From JANNAV01 sp031384695 (GTDB lineage Bacteria > Pseudomonadota > Alphaproteobacteria > Rhodobacterales > Rhodobacteraceae), in assembly GCA_031384695.1 (NCBI GenBank), contig JANNAV010000062.1, positions 1 through 40,641 on the forward strand: a stretch of DNA of 40,641 nt. Direction: 5' to 3'. This document shows positions 24,535 through 32,200 of the stretch, in pieces. The notes under the pieces are model-generated. The model saw only the letters and a list, made by a program, of their open reading frames with translations. It was not told the origin of the DNA and searched no databases. Numbering within the stretch: position 1 is the stretch's first letter; each line of letters begins with the position of its first letter. The position numbers were made by a program, and so were the translations under genes.

Positions 24535-25566
24535 TCACCCCAAACTCTCGCTCAACGGCCGCCTGTCGCGCTTGCGCGTCAACTCGTAAAGCCCCAGCGT
24601 GGTCCATCCCGCCAGATTGGCCTCGGCGTCCCCCTTGAAGGTGGCGCGGATCACCTGATCCAGAATCGCGCGGTCTTTCTTCGCCATCGGCGCGAAATCC
24701 ACCACGATCTGCCCCCCCAATCCGCGCAACCGCAACTGGCGCGGCAAGTCACGGGCGGCGGCGATATTGGCCTTCAAACCCGCTGCAGGTGATGTATCAG
24801 GCCCGGTGTTAACATCTATCGCAACCAGCGCCCGGGTAGGCTCGATCATCATGTGCCCGCCCCCCGGCAACTCCACACGGGGGCGCAACAATGCCTCGAT
24901 AAGATCGGTCACCCCGTGCGCGTCAAAGCCCGCCTCAACCACCTCATCAGGTGCCGGGTCCGCCCAGTCGCGCCATGCCACCTCCTGCGCGCTTGCCCCC
25001 TCCACCAACAACTCAGGGCCACCCGCGAGGTCTGCAAGCACCGCCACAGCAAGGCCGCGCATATCTTTAACATCTTGTAATATATTACTTTTTTCTGCAT
25101 TCACCGCCGCTGACCGCAAGATCAGACCAAGATCATCCGCCGCCCCCGCCATCGCCTCCTGCGCCAGAACTTCCAGTTCCGCCCGCAGATCCTCGTCCCT
25201 GATCCGGCGCGAGATGTTCAGCCCCGGCGCGCCCGGAGTCACGATGGCATAGCGCGATTTGAACAGCAGGCGCAGGCTGACGGGTGCCGCCTTGCCCGGC
25301 TCGGCAGGCCCGGTAATCTGCACCAGCACCCGCTGCCCCGGTGCGATGCCCGCCGTCTGCCGCAAAAAGCCCGACCCCTCAGGCAGCTTCACGAACAGGC
25401 CGCCCTGCCCCTTCATCGGGCGGTCGGCCACCGCGCGGTAAATAGCCCCGGTGATCGGCGCATCATCCGCCGGATCAACCACCAGATCCTCGATCTGCCC
25501 ATCCACCACCAGCGCCGCCGCCGCGCGCCCCCGGATCACATCCAGATGAATGACACGGCCTATCAT
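24535..25566 (-). CDS. Ribonuclease E/G family protein, short form
   Basis: A 343-residue protein matching the catalytic core of RNase E/G. The Mg-binding aspartates are in ALVAIDVNTGPDTS and GGQIVVDFAPM, with RQLRLRGLGGQ between. N-terminal residues correspond to a reduced first domain, and there is no zinc-link CPxC motif and no long C-terminal scaffold. The second ATG at 25566 overlaps the maf stop (ATGA). This short form next to maf and infA is usual in Rhodobacteraceae alongside a full RNase E elsewhere; its separate role is not clear from sequence. Confidence 0.88.
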   Translation of the reverse strand: MIGRVIHLDVIRGRAAAALVVDGQIEDLVVDPADDAPITGAIYRAVADRPMKGQGGLFVKLPEGSGFLRQTAGIAPGQRVLVQITGPAEPGKAAPVSLRLLFKSRYAIVTPGAPGLNISRRIRDEDLRAELEVLAQEAMAGAADDLGLILRSAAVNAEKSNILQDVKDMRGLAVAVLADLAGGPELLVEGASAQEVAWRDWADPAPDEVVEAGFDAHGVTDLIEALLRPRVELPGGGHMMIEPTRALVAIDVNTGPDTSPAAGLKANIAAARDLPRQLRLRGLGGQIVVDFAPMAKKDRAILDQVIRATFKGDAEANLAGWTTLGLYELTRKRDRRPLSESLG

Positions 25567-26138
25567 GATGTCCTCCAGATCGGATAGCCCGCCGCCTGCA
25601 AAAGTGCTGCTGTCTCGGCCAGAGGCAGGCCGACAATGCCGGTGAAACTGCCCGATATCCAAGGAATAAACGCCCCGGCGGCACCTTGAATGGCATAACC
25701 ACCCGCCTTGCCCTGCCATTCACCGCCGGCCAGATACGCGTTCAACTCCTGATCCGACAGCCGTTTCATCTTCACCGCCGACACGCTTTCCCGCGTCCAA
25801 AGCCTTGCGCCACAGCGCACCGCCACCGCCGTGATCACCTGATGCCGGCGCCCCCCCAAGGCCAGCAGAAACGCCGCCGCCTCGCCCGCATCGGCAGGCT
25901 TGCCAAGAATGCGCCGCCCCAGCGCAACCGTGGTATCGGCGCACAGGATGATATCGCCGTCCTGCCCGGCCACGGCGCAGGCTTTCTCGCGTGCCAGCCG
26001 TGCCGCATAAGCGCGCGGCAACTCGGCCCGCAGCGGCGTCTCGTCAATATCGGGGGGAAGCACCGCGTCGGGGATCAGCCCGAGTTGCGCCAGAAGGTCT
26101 TTCCGGCGCGGGCTGGCGGAACCGAGTATCAGCCTCAC
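25563..26138 (-). CDS. maf: Maf family nucleotide pyrophosphatase
   Basis: A 191-residue nucleoside triphosphate pyrophosphatase of the Maf family, which removes non-canonical or excess nucleotides. It has the N-terminal ILGSASPRRKDLL phosphate-binding motif, the catalytic Asp in CADTTVALGRRILGKP, and the C-terminal GKAGGYAIQGAAGAFI and GSFTGIVGLPLAET blocks. It overlaps infA upstream and the RNase gene downstream by four bases each, so the three are one translationally coupled operon. Confidence 0.94.
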   Translation of the reverse strand: MRLILGSASPRRKDLLAQLGLIPDAVLPPDIDETPLRAELPRAYAARLAREKACAVAGQDGDIILCADTTVALGRRILGKPADAGEAAAFLLALGGRRHQVITAVAVRCGARLWTRESVSAVKMKRLSDQELNAYLAGGEWQGKAGGYAIQGAAGAFIPWISGSFTGIVGLPLAETAALLQAAGYPIWRTS

Positions 26139-26353
26139 TTGAAGCGATAGTTGATGCGGCCTTTCGACAGATCGTAAGGCGTCATCTCTACCTGAACCTT
26201 GTCGCCTGCCAGCACCCGGATGCGGTTCTTGCGCATCTTGCCCGCCATCACGGCGATCAGTTCGTGACCATTGTCGAGCTCGACCTTGAATGTCGCATTG
26301 GGCAGCAGTTCCTTCACGACACCGGGGAATTCGAGAAGCTCTTCTTTGGCCAT
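26135..26353 (-). CDS. infA: Translation initiation factor IF-1
   Basis: A 72-residue S1/OB-fold protein that binds the ribosomal A site during initiation. The sequence MAKEELLEFPGVVKELLPNATF...HELIAVMAGKMRKNRIRVLAGDKVQVEMTPYDLSKGRINYRFK is fully conserved in type and length. The ATG at 26353 follows TGGAG. The upstream 249 bases separate it from the divergent deiminase gene and should hold both promoters. Confidence 0.98.
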   Translation of the reverse strand: MAKEELLEFPGVVKELLPNATFKVELDNGHELIAVMAGKMRKNRIRVLAGDKVQVEMTPYDLSKGRINYRFK

Positions 26354-26602
26354 GGTCACTCCAATGGAATATTGCCCGCGATTTTGGCGCAGGCTTCGGG
26401 CGGTGCTATGCGCCGCGTTGCAATGTTTTTCAAGCGGAAAATGCCACCGGGGCCTGGGGCGGACATGGTTGGCCACAAGCCTTCGCGGCCCGATCCATCT
26501 TTGGCGCGGCAGGCAATCCGGGTGAGGCAGCACGGCAGGGATTGCGCAAACCGAAACCGGCCGCCAGATTGCCTGCAACCCCCCACCAAAGGAGCCGCCG
26601 CG

Positions 26603-27610
26603 ATGTCAGCCTCAACAGACCCGGGTTGGATCTATAACCAGACCGTCAGGATGTTCGCCACCCCCGGCGATCCCCCCTTCGAAGACCCTGCCGAGTTGCA
26701 GGCCTACTGGGGCCGTGTCTGGGGAGTGAACACCGATGTGGGGCGCATCCGCGCGATCCTGATGCACCGGCCGGGCGCCGAGATGGCGGTGGTCGATCCT
26801 GAAAAGCGGATCGAAAGCATCGGCTCGTTCGGCGATCTGGCGGCGGGCTGGTACTTTCAAAGCGATACCGTGCCGCCGCTGGCCCTGATGCAGGCGCAGC
26901 ACGATGCGCTGGTGGCCGCACTCACCGCCAAAGGTATCGAGGTGTACCATGTCGACGGTGTGGACAACGGCCGCCTGAAATCCTGCTACACCCGCGATCC
27001 GCTGATCATGGTGAACGGTGGTGCCATCATTTGCCGGATGGGCACGCGGGTGCGGCGCGGCGAGGAATTGTCGATCACCCGCACGCTGGCGCGCCTCGGC
27101 ATCCCGATCCTGCGCACGCTGTCAGGCTCAGCCCTGATGGAAGGTGGCAGCTTTGCCTGGATCAACGCCAAAACCGCCGTTATCGGCTGTGGTATTCGGG
27201 TAAACCGCGAAGGTGCGGCCCAGATCGGCGAGGTGCTGGCGCGGCAGGGGGTAGAGTTGATCGTGATCGATCTGACCGGCTATGATATCCACATCGACGC
27301 TTCTTTTCTGATGATCGACCGCGATCTGGCGCTGGTCGACCCCACCGGCCTGCCGTTTTCCTTTCTTGAACGTCTGCGCGATCTGGGTGTCCGCACCGTC
27401 GAGATCACCCCGGCAGACGACCGCTGGATTTGCAATTCGCTGGCCATCGCACCCGCCGAATTGCTGATGCCGCCCGGTGCGACCAACCGCACGCTGGACG
27501 CCCTCGCGGCCTGCGGGGTCAGTTGGACAACCCTGCCCTATCAGGCGATGCAGTTGAACGGCGGCGGCATCCATTGCTCAACCACCCCGCTGATCCGCGA
27601 CCCTGTTTAG
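26603..27610 (+). CDS. Arginine deiminase / dimethylargininase family protein
   Basis: A 335-residue guanidino-group-modifying enzyme. The catalytic set is visible: Asp132 in YTRDPLIM, Glu180 in LMEGGSF, His230 in YDIHID and the nucleophile Cys325 in GGGIHCSTTPL. Members hydrolyse arginine, dimethylarginine or related guanidines, or transfer an amidino group; the fold does not tell which. The ATG at 26603 follows AAAGGAGCCGCC. It is not next to other arginine genes. A terminator-like hairpin follows the stop. Confidence 0.85.
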   Translation: MSASTDPGWIYNQTVRMFATPGDPPFEDPAELQAYWGRVWGVNTDVGRIRAILMHRPGAEMAVVDPEKRIESIGSFGDLAAGWYFQSDTVPPLALMQAQHDALVAALTAKGIEVYHVDGVDNGRLKSCYTRDPLIMVNGGAIICRMGTRVRRGEELSITRTLARLGIPILRTLSGSALMEGGSFAWINAKTAVIGCGIRVNREGAAQIGEVLARQGVELIVIDLTGYDIHIDASFLMIDRDLALVDPTGLPFSFLERLRDLGVRTVEITPADDRWICNSLAIAPAELLMPPGATNRTLDALAACGVSWTTLPYQAMQLNGGGIHCSTTPLIRDPV

Positions 27611-27623
27611 GGGGGATGAACTT

Positions 27624-27654
27624 TTCTGAACCAGTGCCCTCATTCAGAATTTTT
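27624..27654 (+). terminator. Terminator after the deiminase gene
   Basis: TTCTGAA (27624-27630) pairs with TTCAGAA (27643-27649) and is followed by five T residues. The loop is 12 bases. Confidence 0.6.
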
Positions 27655-27657
27655 GCC

Positions 27658-27807
27658 CCGAACCGTCTGAAAAACGCTCCGGGCGAGCGTTTGCTCGTGT
27701 TCGTTGGCTATAAGGCAGGACGCCGTTAGCCAAGGGATTGTCCGCTTGTCCGGGCGGTTGGGCAAATCAGGCAGCGCCTGACTGGGGTAAGCGCTCTTTC
27801 GCGCCTG
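27658..27807 (-). repeat. Dispersed structured element, copy 2 (candidate small RNA)
   Basis: On the minus strand these 150 bases match 3478-3621 in the same block order. The internal hairpin is TTGGCT...AGCCAA around GGCG-TCC-TGCC. The final hairpin is AAACGCTC...GAGCGTTT (27672-27679 with 27685-27692), equivalent to the AAAACTCTCC...GGAGAGTTTT stem of copy 1 with paired changes. It lies between the convergent deiminase and dehydratase genes and is noncoding. Confidence 0.6.
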
Positions 27808-27829
27808 CCCCGTGGGAGATGAGCGACAA

Positions 27830-27852
27830 GAAATCGTCCAGTGGACGATTTC
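27830..27852. repeat. Perfect 10-bp stem-loop beside element copy 2
   Basis: GAAATCGTCC pairs with GGACGATTTC around AGT. Its centre lies 34 bases outside the conserved CAGGCGCG of copy 2, the same distance as the FNR box centre from the matching block of copy 1, so it may be the corresponding upstream site or stem. The sequence itself is not an FNR box. Confidence 0.7.
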
Positions 27853-27884
27853 CGCGAAGAACGCCCGCCCCCACCCCCCGCCGC

Positions 27885-29411
27885 CTACATTACCGCCCCC
27901 ATCGCCCAGGGCACGAACTCGGCACCACCAAAGCCCAACGCCTCGCTTTTGGTCTGCTCCCCCGAGGCCACGCGCAAAAACAATTCGAATATCTCCGCCG
28001 CCTTGGCCTCAAGCGTCACCCCGTCACTGATGATATCGCCACAGTTGATGTCCATATCCTCCGCCATCCGCATATACATCTCGGTATTGGTGGCCAGCTT
28101 GATGCAAGGCGTGGGCTTATATCCTGAAACCGACCCCCGCCCGGTGGTAAAGGCGATCAGGTTGGCACCACCGGCAATCTGGCCGGTCACCGAGGTTGGA
28201 TCATACCCGGGGCTGTCCATATAAACAAAACCGCGCTCGGTCACGGGTTCGGCAAACTTGTACACCTGCGTCAAAGGTGCCGTGCCGCCTTTCGCCACCG
28301 CGCCAAGCGACTTTTCCAGAATCGTGGTCAGCCCGCCTTTCTTGTTGCCGGGTGAGGGGTTGTTGTCCATCTCGCCGCCCCAGCGCGCGGTGTACTCCTC
28401 CCACCACTGAATGCGTTCCACGATCTTGCGGCCCACATCAGGCGTCACCGCGCGCCGGGTCAACAGGTGCTCGGCGCCATAAATCTCAGGCGTCTCCGAC
28501 AAGATGGTGGTGCCACCCTGCGCCACCAACAGATCCGAGGCCGCCCCGAGTGCCGGGTTGGCGGTGATGCCGGAATAGCCGTCCGAGCCGCCGCATTGCA
28601 AGCCGATCATCAGATGCTCAAGGCCCGATGGCTGGCGCCGCACCAGATTGGCCACCTCCGCCATCTCGCGCAGCACGGCAAGACCGCGATCAACTGTTTT
28701 TCGGGTGCCGCCGGTCTGCTGGATGGTCATATAGCGGAAATTGCCGTCCTTGCGCATCCGCCCCGCACCGATCAGATCGGGGATCTGCATCACCTCGCAC
28801 CCCAGCCCCACCAGCAGTATGCCGCCAAAGTTCGGGTTGCGTGCATAGCCCTGCAACGTGCGGAAAAGCGTGTCATACCCCTCATCGCGCCCCGACATCC
28901 CGCAGCCCGTGCCATGCACAATCGGCACCACGCCGTCAATATTGGGAAATCCGTCGAGCAATCCCTGCTTTTCGGCGGTCTCGGCAATAAAACGGGCAAC
29001 CGAGCCGGAACAGTTCACCGAGGTCAGGATGCCCAGGTAGTTCCGCGTGCCAACACTGCCATCTGCCCGGTGATACCCCATGAACTGCCGCGGCACCCCC
29101 GCAGGCGGCAAAGCCCGCAAATCGGCGCAGAACGCATAGTCCAACTCATGCGCGCCCATCCCCAGATTGTGGACATGCACATGCTCGCCCAGCGCAATCG
29201 CCCGGCTGGCCGCCCCGATGATCTGGCCATAACGCAGAACGCTGGCACCGGCCGCAATTGGCGCACTGGCAATCTTGTGGCCGCGCGGCACCGCCTGCAA
29301 CAGCGGCCCGGTCAGCCCCGGCACCTGCGCACCCGCCGCCAGATCCTGCAATGCCACGATCACGTTGTCGCTTGGGTGAAGGCGGATCGTGGCAGCTTGT
29401 GCAATTGTCAT
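27885..29411 (-). CDS. UxaA family sugar-acid dehydratase (altronate dehydratase-like)
   Basis: A 508-residue protein with the full UxaA plan: an N-terminal SAF domain (about 1-90, RLHPSDNVIVALQDLAAG) and a long galactarate/altronate dehydratase domain. Typical motifs are GYHRADGSVGTRNYLGILTSVNCSG, HGTGCGMSG, LVGLGCEV, GLQCGGSDGYSGITANPALG, DNNPSPGNKKGGLTTILEKSLGA, and ATNTEMYMRMAEDMDINCGDI. These enzymes dehydrate aldonic or aldaric acids to 2-keto-3-deoxy acids with an iron cofactor. The ATG at 29411 gives the family N-terminus. It is divergent from the GntR gene and probably belongs to its regulon. Exact substrate unknown. Confidence 0.9.
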   Translation of the reverse strand: MTIAQAATIRLHPSDNVIVALQDLAAGAQVPGLTGPLLQAVPRGHKIASAPIAAGASVLRYGQIIGAASRAIALGEHVHVHNLGMGAHELDYAFCADLRALPPAGVPRQFMGYHRADGSVGTRNYLGILTSVNCSGSVARFIAETAEKQGLLDGFPNIDGVVPIVHGTGCGMSGRDEGYDTLFRTLQGYARNPNFGGILLVGLGCEVMQIPDLIGAGRMRKDGNFRYMTIQQTGGTRKTVDRGLAVLREMAEVANLVRRQPSGLEHLMIGLQCGGSDGYSGITANPALGAASDLLVAQGGTTILSETPEIYGAEHLLTRRAVTPDVGRKIVERIQWWEEYTARWGGEMDNNPSPGNKKGGLTTILEKSLGAVAKGGTAPLTQVYKFAEPVTERGFVYMDSPGYDPTSVTGQIAGGANLIAFTTGRGSVSGYKPTPCIKLATNTEMYMRMAEDMDINCGDIISDGVTLEAKAAEIFELFLRVASGEQTKSEALGFGGAEFVPWAMGAVM

Positions 29412-29479
29412 GGCAGTATCCGCAATATAAGGAATCTGAAACGGCTGAACGGCGCGGCTTGCCACGGCGCCGGGGCCGC

Positions 29480-29512
29480 TTGACAGGCTCTGCGTCCCGG
29501 CTAACATGTTAG
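29480..29512 (+). promoter_or_regulatory. gntR promoter with a palindromic operator over the -10
   Basis: TTGACA (29480-29485), a 16-base spacer and TAACAT (29502-29507) form a near-consensus promoter. The perfect palindrome CTAACATGTTAG (29501-29512) covers the -10. Transcription would begin at about 29513-29514, at the ATG of the GntR gene, so the message is probably leaderless; no ribosome binding site precedes the ATG. A related site lies at 33253. Confidence 0.65.
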
Positions 29513-29513
29513 T

Positions 29514-30248
29514 ATGCTACCTGTGAAGGATACCCCGCTGCAAGCGCTAATCCCCACCGATGCCCGCTTGAAACCATTGGCTGCCTTTGGCGGGTCACTG
29601 GCAAACCGGGTGTACCTGTCGCTCAAACAGGGGATCCTGTCGCTGGTGTTTCAGCCGGGGGAAATCCTGCGCAAATCCGAGATTTGCGATCTGCTCGGGG
29701 TATCACGCAGCCCGGTGGCCGAAGCGGTGGCCCGCCTTGCCGCCGAAGGCCTCGTCGATGTCGTCCCGCAGGCGGGCACCTTCGTGGCACGGTTTTCAAT
29801 GGCGGAAATCCGCGAGGGTGCATTCCTGCGCGAAGCCCTGGAACTAGCCGCCGTCGAGATCGTGGCCCGCGACATATCCGAGCCACAGTTGCTGCAACTG
29901 CGCCGCAACCTCCGGGTGCAGGAAGCCCTGCTGGGCGACAATGATTTCGCCGGATTCTACCATCTTGACAGCGAAATGCACCAATTGATCCTGTCCTTCA
30001 CCGGGTTTCGCAGGCTGGCTGGTCTGGCCGATACTGCATGGGTGCATGTGAACCGCGCGCGCCAATTGATCCTGCCCGCACCCGGCCGGGTCGAGGCGAC
30101 ACTGGTTGAACATTACGCCATCCTTGCAGCCCTTGAGGCCCGCGATCCCGTTGCCGCACGCGATGCCACCTCGGCGCATCTGCGCCAGTTGATCAGGTTT
30201 CTTGAACCCCTCGCCACCGACCGCCCCGACCTGTTCTTACCCGGCTGA
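29514..30248 (+). CDS. GntR family transcriptional regulator, FadR subfamily
   Basis: A 244-residue regulator. The N-terminal winged helix-turn-helix (about residues 26-95) shows LKQGILSLVFQPGEILRKSEICDLLGVSRSPVAEAVARLAAEGLV. The C-terminal FCD effector domain (about 100-230) has the metal set Asp152, His156, His200 and His222, typical of regulators that sense sugar acids or other carboxylates. It lies between the divergent dehydratase and the isomerase-kinase genes and has a palindrome over its own promoter, so it is the likely repressor of the sugar locus and of itself. Confidence 0.92.
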   Translation: MLPVKDTPLQALIPTDARLKPLAAFGGSLANRVYLSLKQGILSLVFQPGEILRKSEICDLLGVSRSPVAEAVARLAAEGLVDVVPQAGTFVARFSMAEIREGAFLREALELAAVEIVARDISEPQLLQLRRNLRVQEALLGDNDFAGFYHLDSEMHQLILSFTGFRRLAGLADTAWVHVNRARQLILPAPGRVEATLVEHYAILAALEARDPVAARDATSAHLRQLIRFLEPLATDRPDLFLPG

Positions 30249-30266
30249 CCGCTTCAAGGATCAGAC

Positions 30267-31244
30267 ATGCCCAACCTGCCGAACCGCCCCCGCTATGCTG
30301 CCCGGCTGAACGCCTTCAAAACCGGCCGCGCGGGCAAACCGACCGCTGCCGATCTGATCGCGCGCGCCAGCACCGTCGCGGGCATGGATGCGGCCGATCT
30401 GAACTACCCCGACCATTTCGCCGATCACAGCCCGGCAGCGCTTGCGGGCGTCCTGTCGGCCCATGGCATGGCGCTGAATGGTCTGGCGATGCGCTATTAC
30501 ACCGATCCGGGCTTTCGCCTCGGGGCCTTCACCAACCCCGATCCCGCCACCCGCCGCGCGGCATTGAACCTCACCCGGCGCGGCCTTGATGCGCTGGCGG
30601 AAATGGGCGGCAAAACCATGACGCTGTGGCTTGGGCAGGATGGTGTCGATTATTCGTTTCAGGGCAACTATGCGCGGATGTGGGATGATACCGTCGAGGC
30701 CATCCAACAGGTTGCCGATCATAACCCCGAACTCGACATCGCCATCGAATACAAACCGAACGAGCCGCGCGCCTATGCCCTGCTGCCTGATATCGGCACA
30801 ACCCTGCTGGCCCTGCGCGAGGTCGGGCGTCCGAACACCGGTGTGACCCTCGATTTCGCGCATGTGCTTTATGCCGATGAACTGCCCGCCCATACGGCGG
30901 TGCTGATCGCCCGGCATTCGCGCCTGCTGGGGGTGCACCTGAATGACGGCTACGGCAAGCGCGACGACGGGCTGATGGTGGGCTCGGTGCATCCGGTGCA
31001 GACGGTCGAATTGTTCGTCGAACTGGCGCGGATGACCTATGACGGCGTGATCTACTTTGACACCTTCCCCGATCACGGCGGGCTTGATCCCTGTGCGGAA
31101 GGTGCCACAAACATCATGATGGCGGATCGTTTGCGTGCCATAGCCGGGCGTTTGGTGGACGATGCCGGGCTTGCCGCCGCAATCGCCAGACAAGACGCCA
31201 CCACCAGCCTGCGCATCGTGGCGGACGCGCTTTATGTCCGCTGA
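30267..31244 (+). CDS. Sugar isomerase-like TIM barrel (L-rhamnose isomerase / xylose-isomerase-like fold)
   Basis: A 325-residue xylose-isomerase-like TIM barrel. The expected metal ligands are Glu161 (IAIEYKPNE), Asp196 (TLDFAH), His224 (GVHLND) and Asp265 (YFDTFPD). The final Asp instead of Glu is as in L-rhamnose isomerase rather than in tagatose/psicose 3-epimerases. It would interconvert an aldose and a ketose, or epimerise a ketose. It starts 18 bases after gntR (AAGGATCAGAC before the ATG) and overlaps the ribokinase-like gene, which may phosphorylate its product. Substrate unknown. Confidence 0.85.
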   Translation: MPNLPNRPRYAARLNAFKTGRAGKPTAADLIARASTVAGMDAADLNYPDHFADHSPAALAGVLSAHGMALNGLAMRYYTDPGFRLGAFTNPDPATRRAALNLTRRGLDALAEMGGKTMTLWLGQDGVDYSFQGNYARMWDDTVEAIQQVADHNPELDIAIEYKPNEPRAYALLPDIGTTLLALREVGRPNTGVTLDFAHVLYADELPAHTAVLIARHSRLLGVHLNDGYGKRDDGLMVGSVHPVQTVELFVELARMTYDGVIYFDTFPDHGGLDPCAEGATNIMMADRLRAIAGRLVDDAGLAAAIARQDATTSLRIVADALYVR

Positions 31245-32142
31245 GGCCGATATCCTCGTCGCAGGCTCGCTGCACCTTGATGTGATCGTCCATGCGCCGC
31301 ACCTGCCAAGGCCGGATCAAACCGTAACGGGCAGCAGTGTCAGCTATGCTTTCGGCGGCAAAGGCGGAAATCAGGCGGTTGCCGCCGCGCGGATGGGGGC
31401 TTCGGTGGCTATGGCGGGTGCTGTGGGCCGCGACAACTTTGGTGATACGCTGTTGCAGGCGCTGCGCGAAGACGGAGTCGGGCACGGTGGCGTTCGCCGC
31501 ATCAGCGGCGCTTCGGGGATGAGTGTGGCCACGATCCTGCCCGACGGCAGCTATGGCGCGGTGATCGTGTCGGGGGCGAACCTGAAGATTGATGCTGCGG
31601 TCATCACCTTCCCAAAGGGCTGCAAAGCGCTGATCTTGCAAAATGAAATTCCCACCGCAGCCAATCTGTTGCTCGCCCGGCGCGCGCAAACGCTGGGTAT
31701 CGCGGTGATCCTGAACGCGGCCCCGGCAAGGCAGATGCCTGCAGAGTTGTTGCACTTGCTCGATCTTCTGGTGGTCAATCGCGGCGAAGCGGCAGATTTG
31801 CTGGCCTTGCCGGAGGCAAATCTGAACGCAGCCAAAGCAGCGCAGGCCCTGTGCGGCATGGGGCCAAAGGCCAGCATTGTTACCCTCGGCGGTGACGGTA
31901 TCGCAGGCCATCACGCAACAGCTTTTGCCGAACCCGCCTTTGCGGTCAGGTCGGTATCCAGCCACGGCGCGGGGGATGCGTTTCTCGGGGCCCTCGTCGC
32001 CGCATGGTCAGGCGGCGCAACCCTGCCCGAGGCGTGCCGGTTTGGTCAGGCGGCCGCCGCCCTGCATGTTGCAACCGACGTGGGCCGCCGCAGGCTGATC
32101 ACCCCCCGCGATGTGTGCACTCTGATGGATCAAAGCCGATAG
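31234..32142 (+). CDS. PfkB family sugar kinase (ribokinase-like)
   Basis: A 302-residue kinase of the ribokinase/PfkB family. The N-terminal signature FGGKGGNQAVAAARMGASV (about 40-58) and the C-terminal VSSHGAGDAFLGALVAAW with the catalytic Asp of GAGD are intact, and the ATP site TLGGDG is present. It probably phosphorylates a pentose or deoxy sugar, perhaps the product of the preceding isomerase. The ATG at 31234 lies within the isomerase gene, with an 11-base overlap. It is convergent with the aldo/keto reductase gene. Confidence 0.9.
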   Translation: MSAEADILVAGSLHLDVIVHAPHLPRPDQTVTGSSVSYAFGGKGGNQAVAAARMGASVAMAGAVGRDNFGDTLLQALREDGVGHGGVRRISGASGMSVATILPDGSYGAVIVSGANLKIDAAVITFPKGCKALILQNEIPTAANLLLARRAQTLGIAVILNAAPARQMPAELLHLLDLLVVNRGEAADLLALPEANLNAAKAAQALCGMGPKASIVTLGGDGIAGHHATAFAEPAFAVRSVSSHGAGDAFLGALVAAWSGGATLPEACRFGQAAAALHVATDVGRRRLITPRDVCTLMDQSR

Positions 32143-32200
32143 AACACCCGTGCCAGCCGCCAAACCGGCTCTGGCCGGGCCAAACCGGCGCGTAATTCCC

